Positions 1 to 5,581 of a DNA stretch of 9,033 bases are shown here, in pieces. Position 1 is the stretch's first letter. Every line of letters begins with the position of its first letter. The translations under genes were made by a program, and so were the position numbers. Under the pieces are notes generated by a model that did not search any database, was not told the DNA's origin, and saw only the letters and a list, made by a program, of their open reading frames with translations. The stretch is from JABIBT01 sp964481835 (GTDB taxonomy: Archaea; Nanobdellota; Nanobdellia; SCGC-AAA011-G17; PNOQ01): contig CAYZTT010000018.1 in assembly GCA_964481835.1 (NCBI GenBank), positions 1 to 9,033 of the forward strand, in the 5' to 3' direction.

Positions 1-85
1 CCGAATTAGCAAAAACCTCGTCGATATCTCTACCAAAAGCTACAAACTTCGCATCCGCCGTGTGTTTTAGATATTCAAACTTCAT
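1..85 (-). CDS. Archease, N-terminal 28 codons (cut by window edge)
   Basis: Archease is the small acidic cofactor of the RNA ligase RtcB, which joins tRNA exons and repairs RNA in the cytoplasm; it promotes guanylylation and turnover of RtcB. Reading the minus strand from the ATG at 85 gives MKFEYLKHTADAKFVAFGRD and eight more residues before the edge. The HTAD motif (residues 8-11), with the aspartate that belongs to the archease metal site, and the following alternating strand pattern are typical of the N-terminus of this family. The rest of the gene lies outside the window, so its integrity is unknown. The ATG is preceded by AAGAGGAT. The gene is divergent from the lysine-rich gene and may share its palindromic TATA element at 135-144. 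The call depends on a short but characteristic segment. Confidence 0.8.
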   Translation of the reverse strand, partial: MKFEYLKHTADAKFVAFGRDIDEVFANS

Positions 86-134
86 ATCCTCTTAAGCACC
101 CCTCAACTTTAAAAGTTTTTTCAAAAAAGAAAAA

Positions 135-144
135 GTTTATAAAC
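135..144. promoter_or_regulatory. Palindromic TATA element between two divergent genes
   Basis: GTTTATAAAC is a perfect 10-bp palindrome in the 117-bp gap between archease (minus) and the lysine-rich gene (plus), with A-rich sequence on its left side. To the right it is placed to give a leader of about 37 nt for the lysine-rich gene. To the left it would give a leader of roughly 25 nt for archease. A second AT-rich site, CTTTAAAAG at 107-115, is about 26 bp from the archease ATG and could instead drive a leaderless archease mRNA. No transcription start is shown directly by the sequence. Confidence 0.5.
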
Positions 145-188
145 ATATTTTGTCAAAATCTAATTAATTAAATGCTCGTATTAAATGC

Positions 189-195
189 GGAGGTG
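189..195 (+). promoter_or_regulatory. Shine-Dalgarno site fixing the start of the lysine-rich gene
   Basis: GGAGGTG lies 7 nt before the ATG at 203 and is a near-ideal match to the archaeal 16S anti-Shine-Dalgarno end. It rules out the in-frame ATG at 185, which would begin just before this motif. Confidence 0.75.
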
Positions 196-202
196 CACTT
201 TA

Positions 203-496
203 ATGGTAAAAAAACGAAAGGTTGCTAAGAAAAAACCGGTCAAAAAGAAAGCAGTGAAGAAAAAAGTAGTAAAAAAGAAACCTGTTAAGAAAAAGGTTGT
301 CAAAAAGAAAGCAGTGAAGAAAAAAGTAGTAAAAAAGAAACCTGTTAAGAAAAAGGTTGTCAAAAAGAAAGCAGTGAAGAAAAAAGCTGTTAAGAAAAAA
401 CCGGTAAAAAAGAAAGCAGTGAAGAAAAAAACAACCAAGAAGAAAGTAGTTAAGAAAAAACCAGTAAAGAAAAAAGCTACTAAAAAGAGAAGATAA
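203..496 (+). CDS. Lysine-rich KKK-pentapeptide repeat protein, histone H1-like
   Basis: A 97-aa protein made almost entirely of pentapeptides of the form [V/A/P/T][V/T/A]KKK, about 17 in a row between a short MVKKRK head and an ATKKRR end. I count 56 lysines and three arginines and no acidic residue, so the net charge is near +59. Proline-containing units recur every fourth pentad, giving a 20-residue super-repeat. No globular domain, signal peptide or membrane segment is visible. The composition resembles the tails of eukaryotic histone H1 and of bacterial H1-like proteins (Hc1, BpH1, AlgP types), which bind and compact DNA; binding to DNA or RNA is therefore the likely role, by composition only. 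The start at 203 is supported by a strong Shine-Dalgarno site. It is the only plus-strand gene in the window, convergent with the redox operon and divergent from archease. Real coding status is likely; function is inferred. Confidence 0.75.
   Translation: MVKKRKVAKKKPVKKKAVKKKVVKKKPVKKKVVKKKAVKKKVVKKKPVKKKVVKKKAVKKKAVKKKPVKKKAVKKKTTKKKVVKKKPVKKKATKKRR
239..386 (+). repeat. Exact 60-bp tandem duplication inside the lysine-rich gene
   Basis: Bases 241-300 and 301-360 are identical, and the match continues for another 26 bases (361-386) before the third copy diverges. The period is 20 codons (four pentapeptides), so copy-number change keeps the frame. Further copies down to about 480 are degenerate at DNA level but keep the protein pattern. 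This indicates a recent slippage or unequal-recombination event. Confidence 0.95.
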
Positions 497-520
497 TTTA
501 TTTATTTTTTTCTTATTAAT
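497..520 (+). terminator. T-rich terminator after the lysine-rich gene
   Basis: Directly after the TAA the plus strand is T-rich, with a run of seven T at about 505-511 and no preceding hairpin. This is the usual form of an archaeal intrinsic terminator. It separates the gene from the convergent redox operon. Confidence 0.5.
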
Positions 521-521
521 T

Positions 522-635
522 TTATTTAGATTTAATTTTTTCTTGAGCCCTATCCTTTCCACCTTTCTTATAAACTCTCTGTCGGCTCTTTTGTTTCTTA
601 TCTGACTTAGATTTTCTTCCCGAATCAACATTCAT
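522..635 (-). CDS. Small basic protein, 37 aa, last gene of the redox operon
   Basis: An ATG one base after the thioredoxin stop opens a 37-codon frame ending in TAA at 522. The product begins MNVDSGRKSK, has 11 lysines and four arginines against four acidic residues, and shows no hydrophobic segment, cysteine or recognisable domain. The TAA-A-ATG junction is the same one-base spacing seen between the other genes of this operon, which favours translation by re-initiation. I do not recognise a family. Possible roles for so small and basic a protein include RNA or ribosome binding, but this is a guess. The alternative is that it is chance open sequence in the 3' untranslated region. Confidence 0.45.
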   Translation of the reverse strand: MNVDSGRKSKSDKKQKSRQRVYKKGGKDRAQEKIKSK

Positions 636-636
636 T

Positions 637-996
637 TTAGTTCCCCACTCCCAATAGCTCTTTGAATAGAGTTTTTAATTCCTCTTTAGATCTGCCCCCA
701 GTAACCATTTTTGGGCTTCCCTCTAAGGGGATAAATAACAATGAAGGGATACTCATAACTCCGAAGGATGCTGCCAACTCCTGCTCCGCCTGCGTATCAA
801 TTTTGTAAATATCTATCTTTCCCCCGTACTCTTTAGAAAGTTCATCAATCACTGGGGAAAGCATCTTACATGGCATACACCAATCTGCATAGAAATCAAT
901 TAGCATCGGTCTCTCTCCCAAAAATTTCCACTCTCCCCCTTTAGAGAAATCAAAAATCTTTTCCTTGAAGCTTTCTGTAGTTAAGTGTTCTGTCAT
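637..996 (-). CDS. trxA: Thioredoxin
   Basis: Cytoplasmic dithiol protein that reduces protein disulfides and is recharged by thioredoxin reductase. The 119-aa sequence has the thioredoxin fold order: an extra N-terminal stretch of about 30 residues, the strand MLIDFYADW, the active site WCMPCK (C40, C43), and the cis-proline loop MSIPS (P84) that faces it, then FIPLEGSPKMVTGGRSKEEL and the last helix. Methionine in place of glycine in WCGPC is common among archaeal and anaerobe thioredoxins. Length is slightly above the usual 105-110 because of the N-terminal extension. It starts one base after the thioredoxin reductase stop, so the two are clearly cotranscribed and translationally coupled. 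There is no signal peptide. Family call is secure; the particular target proteins are unknown. Confidence 0.93.
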   Translation of the reverse strand: MTEHLTTESFKEKIFDFSKGGEWKFLGERPMLIDFYADWCMPCKMLSPVIDELSKEYGGKIDIYKIDTQAEQELAASFGVMSIPSLLFIPLEGSPKMVTGGRSKEELKTLFKELLGVGN

Positions 997-997
997 T

Positions 998-1930
998 TTA
1001 TTTCCAGTCTGTAGCGACCTCTACTCCTTTAACATATTTATACGCCTCTAATCCTGCCTTGGCCCCTTCCCCTGCAGAAACAATAATTTGTTTGTATGGC
1101 ACGGTAGAAACATCCCCTGCAGCAAAAAGACCTTCCTGACTTGTTCTACATCTATCATCAATAACAATCTCATTCATTTTATTCCGTTTCACAACTCCCT
1201 TAAGCCAATCAGTCTTTAATTCATAACCAATTTCAACAAAAATACCATCTACTTTCAGATCCTTCTTCTCTTTTGTTTTTGCATCCTCTACAGAGAGTCC
1301 ACTAACAAATTTATCCCCAACCACTTTAGAAGGAATGGTATTTGTCATAATATCAATCTTCTTCATTTTCTTGATTTTCTCAATAGTAACTTCATCCGCC
1401 TTAAACACATCCCGTCGATGAATTAAATAAATTTTTTTAGAGAATTTATCTAACAATTCTGCCGCTTCAAAAGCAGAGTTCCCTCCACCAACTACCGCAA
1501 CAGTTTTATCTTTAAAAAATGGGGCATCACAAGTTGCACAAGTAGATACACCTCTGCCCAAAAACTTATCTTCACCAGGGATATCAAGCGTTCTAGCTGT
1601 TTTCCCCGAAGCTAGTATCACTGCCTTGCTCGTGTAGGTTTCACCATTACTCAAGCTAACAACAAAATCTCCCTTTTTCTCTATTTTATTAACTTCCCCC
1701 ATAATAGTCTCTGCCCCAAATTTCTCCACCTGGGTTCTAAATTTAGACATAAGGTCTGGTCCCGGGATCAAATCATAACCCGGATAGTTCTCTATATGGT
1801 TAGTTAAGAGGGTTTGTCCTCCAACATCTACAGTAATCAATCCGGTCTTTAGTTTCTTCCTACAGGTATAGATCGCGGCAGTCAATCCCGCTGCCCCCCC
1901 TCCTATAATCAGAACATCATATTGTTTCAT
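998..1930 (-). CDS. trxB: Thioredoxin reductase (NADPH, FAD-dependent)
   Basis: Transfers electrons from NADPH through FAD and a CxxC disulfide to thioredoxin. The 310-aa length is typical of the low-molecular-weight family. Visible features in order: FAD-binding GGGAAG (residues 10-15); the redox motif CATCD (C131, C134) after STCATCDAPFF; the nucleotide-binding GGGNSA (148-153); HRRDVFKA (171-178), whose arginines fit recognition of the NADPH 2'-phosphate; and the second FAD motif GLFAAGDV (267-274). HRR is intact, which favours NADPH over NADH. It sits between a glutaredoxin-like gene (ends one base upstream) and thioredoxin (starts one base downstream), so all three form one transcript. 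Cytoplasmic, no membrane segment. Nothing is truncated. Confidence 0.95.
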   Translation of the reverse strand: MKQYDVLIIGGGAAGLTAAIYTCRKKLKTGLITVDVGGQTLLTNHIENYPGYDLIPGPDLMSKFRTQVEKFGAETIMGEVNKIEKKGDFVVSLSNGETYTSKAVILASGKTARTLDIPGEDKFLGRGVSTCATCDAPFFKDKTVAVVGGGNSAFEAAELLDKFSKKIYLIHRRDVFKADEVTIEKIKKMKKIDIMTNTIPSKVVGDKFVSGLSVEDAKTKEKKDLKVDGIFVEIGYELKTDWLKGVVKRNKMNEIVIDDRCRTSQEGLFAAGDVSTVPYKQIIVSAGEGAKAGLEAYKYVKGVEVATDWK

Positions 1931-1931
1931 T

Positions 1932-2183
1932 TTATCCCTCTAGGTATCCTTTTTCTTTTAAAGTTTCCTCTATTTTTGGTTTATTGAATCCAATTATAAT
2001 TTCCCCGCCTATATCAATGACTGGAACGCCCATTTGTCCAGATTTCTCTACCATCTCTTCTGCCTTTGTATGGTCTTCTCCAACGTCAACATTTTCAAAC
2101 TCTATTCCTTTCTCCTTTAAAAAATCCTTGACCATAGTACAATAAGGACATGTTTGTGTTGAATATACTATTATTTTTTCCAT
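1932..2183 (-). CDS. Glutaredoxin-like protein
   Basis: An 83-aa thioredoxin-fold protein with the active site CPYC (C12, C15) after VYSTQT, the cis-proline MGVPVID (P54), and GGEIIIGFN (59-67), the usual C-terminal glutaredoxin signature. Full length for NrdH/glutaredoxin-type proteins. Such proteins reduce disulfides, for example in ribonucleotide reductase. Archaea often lack glutathione, and this protein is encoded directly upstream of thioredoxin reductase, so it may be recharged by that enzyme in NrdH fashion (inference). It is the first gene of the redox operon, and its ATG has a clear AGGAGG site (2189-2194) five bases upstream. It overlaps nothing; the reductase starts after one base. 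Confidence 0.9.
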   Translation of the reverse strand: MEKIIVYSTQTCPYCTMVKDFLKEKGIEFENVDVGEDHTKAEEMVEKSGQMGVPVIDIGGEIIIGFNKPKIEETLKEKGYLEG

Positions 2184-2216
2184 TTCATCCTCCTAATTAT
2201 TATCTGCTCGAGAAAT

Positions 2217-2228
2217 ATTATTTAAATA
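2217..2228 (-). promoter_or_regulatory. Promoter of the redox operon
   Basis: An AT-rich TATA-like element (TATTTAAATAAT on the minus strand) lies about 40 bp before the glutaredoxin ATG. A short leader would contain the AGGAGG site. It sits in the 56-bp gap after the membrane-protein gene, so the redox operon is probably transcribed separately from glyS. Confidence 0.4.
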
Positions 2229-2239
2229 GTTTTTGGAAA

Positions 2240-2791
2240 TCAAATCCACAGCAAAAACCGAATCAAAATAGCCAAAATCCCTAACACCAAAAAGATAGCA
2301 TCAGAAAAAATAATCTTTCCATGTATCCTCTTCGAGGAAACAAATCCCCCAACAAAGAATGCAACCATAATCAATCCAGCCAAGTAAGATAGAATACTCT
2401 CAAACGCAAAAATCAAGTAACTTAGGAACAAACTAACCACAAGGCCTGTAAACAACGCATGTACGATCCCTGCGGGGCTGAAGGTTTCCTTTTCCAAATC
2501 CAATATGTGGCCTTCCTGACCCGACCTTAGACTCTTTGTTATCCAAAAATAATGTATCGCCAAGCTCCCCAACATACTCAGCACCAAAATAGATAAAAAG
2601 TCTCCCAATAAAATATTTACACTAAAAACCCACAAGATGTTGAATGGAATGAAAAGCCAATCCAAATAATAACAAGCCAGATGATTTTGAAAATGTTTTA
2701 AAGTGCCATATTTCTTCGAGAACTCATAAACTAGGACAAAGTTCAATATTGGGGCCAATGCAAGAATCCCTGCTAAAATTAATAAATTCAT
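2240..2791 (-). CDS. Hypothetical polytopic membrane protein
   Basis: I do not recognise a family. The 183-aa product is very hydrophobic with about six likely membrane helices, near residues 2-22, 43-60, 64-85, 106-130, 133-152 and 161-182. The longest loop (about 86-105, SLRSGQEGHILDLEKETFSP) is charged, and a short KRIHGK segment precedes the last helix. No catalytic motif, cysteine cluster or signal-peptide cleavage site is apparent; the first helix probably acts as an uncleaved anchor. Its ATG overlaps the glyS stop as ATGA, so it is translationally coupled to glycyl-tRNA synthetase. That says little about function, since membrane proteins of unknown role are often carried in such operons. 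Codon and base use resemble its neighbours. Confidence 0.75.
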   Translation of the reverse strand: MNLLILAGILALAPILNFVLVYEFSKKYGTLKHFQNHLACYYLDWLFIPFNILWVFSVNILLGDFLSILVLSMLGSLAIHYFWITKSLRSGQEGHILDLEKETFSPAGIVHALFTGLVVSLFLSYLIFAFESILSYLAGLIMVAFFVGGFVSSKRIHGKIIFSDAIFLVLGILAILIRFLLWI

Positions 2792-4257
2792 TTTACCTTA
2801 TCAAAATCCAAGTTATTATACAATAAATCTCTGATAATTTTCCTCAAATCTACAATCTTAACCCTTACTTGCTTCATTGATGAGACTTCCCGTAAGGTCA
2901 CATCTTTCTTTTTCAAAGATTCATGATCGACTGTAATACAAAAACTAGTGCCTACTTCATCCATCCGCCTATATCTCCTGCCAATACTTCCGGATTCATC
3001 ATAAACACAAACGAACTCCATATCCAATTCAGCGAACACTTCCTTGGCCATCTTATCCATATTCTCTTTCTTCATCAAAGGGAATATCCCTACATCAATG
3101 GGGGCCATTCCCTTCTTAAAGTTCAACCAATCTCGTTTCTTATCATCCACCAATGAGTTTTCTAATAAAGAATATGTAGATCTCTCCAACCCAAAAGCAA
3201 TCTCCAAGATTCGAGGTGTTTCTCCAGAAATCTCCATCTTAGTTTTTGAAAATTTACTATGTTGTTTTAAATCATAATCAGTTCTATCATGGATCCCGCA
3301 CAGTTCAAACCAACCATACCTGTCCGTCTTTATCTCTAAATCCCACGCGTCATCTGCATAGAATGCAAGTTTCTCGGGGGTGTGTTGTCTTATCCTAATT
3401 TTTTTTGGGTCAAAACCCATATCCAAAACTAATTTGTAAGCAACATAAACCATGAATGAATAAGCTTCTTTTTTCATATATTTCTTACTAACAACTTCTC
3501 CAAGCTTTACTTTCCTAATTGTTTTAGAGTTATGTTTCATTAAGGGTAGAATTTCATCCTTGTAATCTTCTATCTTCCCATACTTCTTTTCTTGATCTTT
3601 TAAAACAAATAATTGGGCTTCTGCCTGGGTAAACTCCCTAGTTCTAAATACTCCCTGTCTTGGACTAATCTCATTCCTATACGCTTTTCCAATCTGAAAA
3701 ACCCCAAAAGGAAGTTTGGTTCTAAAAAATCTAAAATATTCTGGATATAACAAGTAGGTGGTTGTGGCAGTCTCAGGTCGCAAATAAGCCTCTTGATTTA
3801 ACCCTAGAGTTGTCTTCATCATTAGATTAAAACCCTCTACAGCGCCAAAGTTTCCCCCACAGGAAGGGCATTTCATTTTCTTCTTTGCAATGAACTCTTC
3901 CAGTTTCTCAAAACTCATACCTTCTGCATCAACATCGGGATATTTTTCTTGAATAAGGTCATCAATTCTAAAATAAGAGTCACACTTTAGGCATTTAGAA
4001 ACGGGGTCAGTAAATCCACCTAAATGGCCCGAGGCTTCCCAAACAGATTTGGGCATTATTGTAGGGCACTCAACTTCCCAGAATTGAAAACCCATAAAAC
4101 CCTTTCTTAGAATATTCTCAACTTTATTTTTGAGTAATTTGCCCAAAGGTCCCCAATCATAGAACCCAGCTAATCCTCCGTGGTATATATTCGGGCTAGG
4201 CCCCCAAACAAAACCTCTTCTCTTAGCGAGGTCCATCACTTTGTCATCAGCTTTCAT
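2788..4257 (-). CDS. glyS: Glycyl-tRNA synthetase, alpha2 type
   Basis: Class II synthetase that charges tRNA-Gly with glycine and ATP. The 489-aa protein contains, in order: the N-terminal RRGFVWGPSPNIYHGGLAGF (14-33), a family hallmark; motif 1 region around FWEVECPTIMPKSVWEASGH; an inserted zinc ribbon with C89/C92 and C130/C133; the glycine-adenylate segment AYLRPETAT (158-166); motif 2 as YRNEISPRQG with FRTREF (193-209); motif 3 as FGLERS (356-361); and a C-terminal anticodon-binding domain (about 385-475) with SIGRRYRRMDEVG. It is shorter than many archaeal and eukaryotic enzymes, which carry extra insertions, and nearer the compact bacterial alpha2 length, with all catalytic motifs present. 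A TATA box about 28 bp before the ATG suggests a leaderless transcript. The membrane-protein gene follows with an ATGA overlap. Confidence 0.96.
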   Translation of the reverse strand: MKADDKVMDLAKRRGFVWGPSPNIYHGGLAGFYDWGPLGKLLKNKVENILRKGFMGFQFWEVECPTIMPKSVWEASGHLGGFTDPVSKCLKCDSYFRIDDLIQEKYPDVDAEGMSFEKLEEFIAKKKMKCPSCGGNFGAVEGFNLMMKTTLGLNQEAYLRPETATTTYLLYPEYFRFFRTKLPFGVFQIGKAYRNEISPRQGVFRTREFTQAEAQLFVLKDQEKKYGKIEDYKDEILPLMKHNSKTIRKVKLGEVVSKKYMKKEAYSFMVYVAYKLVLDMGFDPKKIRIRQHTPEKLAFYADDAWDLEIKTDRYGWFELCGIHDRTDYDLKQHSKFSKTKMEISGETPRILEIAFGLERSTYSLLENSLVDDKKRDWLNFKKGMAPIDVGIFPLMKKENMDKMAKEVFAELDMEFVCVYDESGSIGRRYRRMDEVGTSFCITVDHESLKKKDVTLREVSSMKQVRVKIVDLRKIIRDLLYNNLDFDKVK

Positions 4258-4280
4258 ATTCTCTTAAGAACTGCCTTCAT

Positions 4281-4290
4281 TTTTATAACT
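4281..4290 (-). promoter_or_regulatory. TATA box of glyS
   Basis: AGTTATAAAA on the minus strand is centred about 28 bp before the glyS ATG, the TATA-to-start distance expected for a leaderless archaeal mRNA. It occupies the 38-bp gap behind dph2. Confidence 0.55.
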
Positions 4291-4295
4291 TTTGA

Positions 4296-4976
4296 TTAGT
4301 AGGTGTGGTAATCAACCAGCTCGCTTTTCCTTATATCTTTTAGAGAGATTATGTTCTTCTCCTCTAGCCTAGGACAACTTGTGTTCACCCACATCTTAAC
4401 ATCATTAAAATCTTCCAACCTATTAATGTCAATTTCATCTCCAATAAACACATATGACTCTTTATTACAATCTTGAGCAAACTTTAATGCAGCTTTCAAT
4501 GCTTGCTGCCCCGGTTTCAGCGAAACCAAAATTCCAATTTTATCTGCCACCAAATATTTTGCATACTTTGCCTTTCTTCTATTTTCTATCTTTTTCAGTT
4601 CCTCTTCTTTAAATTTAGAGAATTTCTGACTTACTGGGTTCAAAAAATAAATATACTTGATTTTAGTAACATCAATCAATTCTATAGGGTGAAACTCTCC
4701 ACTGCCCACAAACAAGAAAGCATCTACTTTCTCCTTGATTTTTATTGCCTTTGCTGTATTGCACCCCACCATTTGCCCCGCAATAAAAACCGTTTTGCCT
4801 TCCTTCTCTAAATAGTCCTTTATTTCATCAAGATATTTTACAAACTGGATAGCAGAAATCAAACCAATCTTCTTCTCTTTAATTTTTATTTTCCCTAGAG
4901 ATTTCTCTAAGTTTATTCCTTCTGCTTCCGCAGGAACAAAAATCGTCTTTACCCCTTGTATCTCTCTAGATTCCAT
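4296..4976 (-). CDS. dph2: Dph2-like diphthamide synthase subunit lacking domain 1
   Basis: Dph2 uses a SAM-bound [4Fe-4S] cluster to transfer 3-amino-3-carboxypropyl to a histidine of elongation factor EF2, the first step of diphthamide synthesis. The usual protein has three similar domains, each giving one cluster cysteine. Here 226 aa cover domains 2 and 3 only. TIFVPAEAEGIN (11-22) matches the link after domain 1; GQMVGCNTAKA and VDAFLFVGSGEFHP are domain 2, with the second cysteine; KIGILVSLKPGQ and NTSCPRLEEKN are domain 3, with the third cysteine. The approximately 100-residue domain that carries the first cysteine is absent, and the 46 bp between this ATG and the upstream zpr1 stop cannot hold it. 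An in-frame TTG at 4997 would add only seven residues. The ATG at 4976 is preferred. It may be nonfunctional, divergent, or work with a separate partner. Confidence 0.82.
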   Translation of the reverse strand: MESREIQGVKTIFVPAEAEGINLEKSLGKIKIKEKKIGLISAIQFVKYLDEIKDYLEKEGKTVFIAGQMVGCNTAKAIKIKEKVDAFLFVGSGEFHPIELIDVTKIKYIYFLNPVSQKFSKFKEEELKKIENRRKAKYAKYLVADKIGILVSLKPGQQALKAALKFAQDCNKESYVFIGDEIDINRLEDFNDVKMWVNTSCPRLEEKNIISLKDIRKSELVDYHTY

Positions 4977-4988
4977 ATATAATAGTGT

Positions 4989-5009
4989 TAAAAACAAAAA
5001 TTAAAAAAG
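4989..5009 (-). terminator. T-rich terminator after zpr1, in the dph2 upstream region
   Basis: Downstream of the zpr1 stop the minus strand reads as successive T runs of six, five and five bases without a hairpin, the typical archaeal termination signal. The same AT-rich block is the only candidate for the dph2 promoter, which has no clean TATA box. Confidence 0.4.
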
Positions 5010-5022
5010 GTTTCTATGTGCC

Positions 5023-5547
5023 TTACTTCTTCTTCATCTTGCTAACTTCTGCCTTATCGGAAATTATAGCAGAGTTTCCCGAAGGATCCTCAATAACAAT
5101 CTTCATTGGGACATCTCCCAATTTTATCTTCCAGATTTTCTTCAAAAGATTTTTAGCGGACTTCTTAACAGAGGGATCCTCCGAATTATCTCGCTGCCCC
5201 TCAATGATTCTTTCAAATTTCCCGAGTAAACCTTCCACGTTTGAAATGAAGCCCTCACTCCCTTCTCCAGACTCCATACTCATCCTTAAGGTAGGGATCT
5301 TCACAGTAGCATTTGATGATTTTATAACTCTAACCTTCATATCTTCTTCAGAACTAGTCTCAAAAGTTAATTTGACAGGATCCCGCGCTTCAGCAGATTC
5401 GATATCTGCTTTTGAAAACCCACATTCTCCACAATTTATTGAGAAAACAAAAGTCTTTCCAAAATAAGGGATATCCATCTCTTCTTCTCTTAGAACTGCT
5501 TTGCTTTTGCCACACACAGGGCACGGCTGATTCTTTAATTCATCCAT
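5023..5547 (-). CDS. ZPR1-type zinc finger protein
   Basis: A 174-aa archaeal single-copy ZPR1 domain. Eukaryotic ZPR1 carries two such modules and works as a folding chaperone for the elongation factor EF1A; a similar role here is an inference. The zinc finger is seen as CPVCG (C9, C12) and CGECG (C39, C42), with the family-specific spacer DIPYFGKTFVFSINCGECGF between and into the second pair. It is followed by the beta-rich half with RDPVKLTF, VRVIKSSNATVKIP and the C-terminal VIEDPSGNSAI, all ZPR1-like, and a lysine tail. I place the start at the ATG at 5547 because a TATA box is centred 26 bp before it; a TTG at 5565 would add six residues but falls inside the promoter spacing. It lies between sepF and dph2, as its own transcription unit. 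Confidence 0.9.
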   Translation of the reverse strand: MDELKNQPCPVCGKSKAVLREEEMDIPYFGKTFVFSINCGECGFSKADIESAEARDPVKLTFETSSEEDMKVRVIKSSNATVKIPTLRMSMESGEGSEGFISNVEGLLGKFERIIEGQRDNSEDPSVKKSAKNLLKKIWKIKLGDVPMKIVIEDPSGNSAIISDKAEVSKMKKK

Positions 5548-5567
5548 ACAATAAAAACATAACAAAA

Positions 5568-5578
5568 ATTTATAAAAT
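5568..5578 (-). promoter_or_regulatory. TATA box of zpr1
   Basis: ATTTTATAAAT on the minus strand is centred 26 bp before the ATG at 5547, predicting a leaderless mRNA and deciding against the upstream TTG start. Confidence 0.6.
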
Positions 5579-5581
5579 TAA

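Noticed and set aside
185..202. Upstream ATG that would add six residues to the lysine-rich protein
   Set aside because: It begins before the GGAGGTG site that is correctly spaced for the ATG at 203.
239..480. Repeat array considered as a possible CRISPR
   Set aside because: The repeats are directly adjacent with no spacers, in frame, and lie inside a coding gene.
181..631. Long phenylalanine- or leucine-rich frames on the minus strand opposite the lysine-rich gene
   Set aside because: They are the antisense reading of AAA/AAG codons, have no ribosome binding site, and conflict with the well-supported plus-strand gene.
4977..4997. TTG start extending Dph2 by seven residues
   Set aside because: It adds no part of the missing domain and lies in the AT-rich promoter region; the ATG at 4976 is the better start.
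5548..5565. TTG start extending ZPR1 by six residues
   Set aside because: It would begin within a few bases of the TATA box, upstream of the predicted transcription start.
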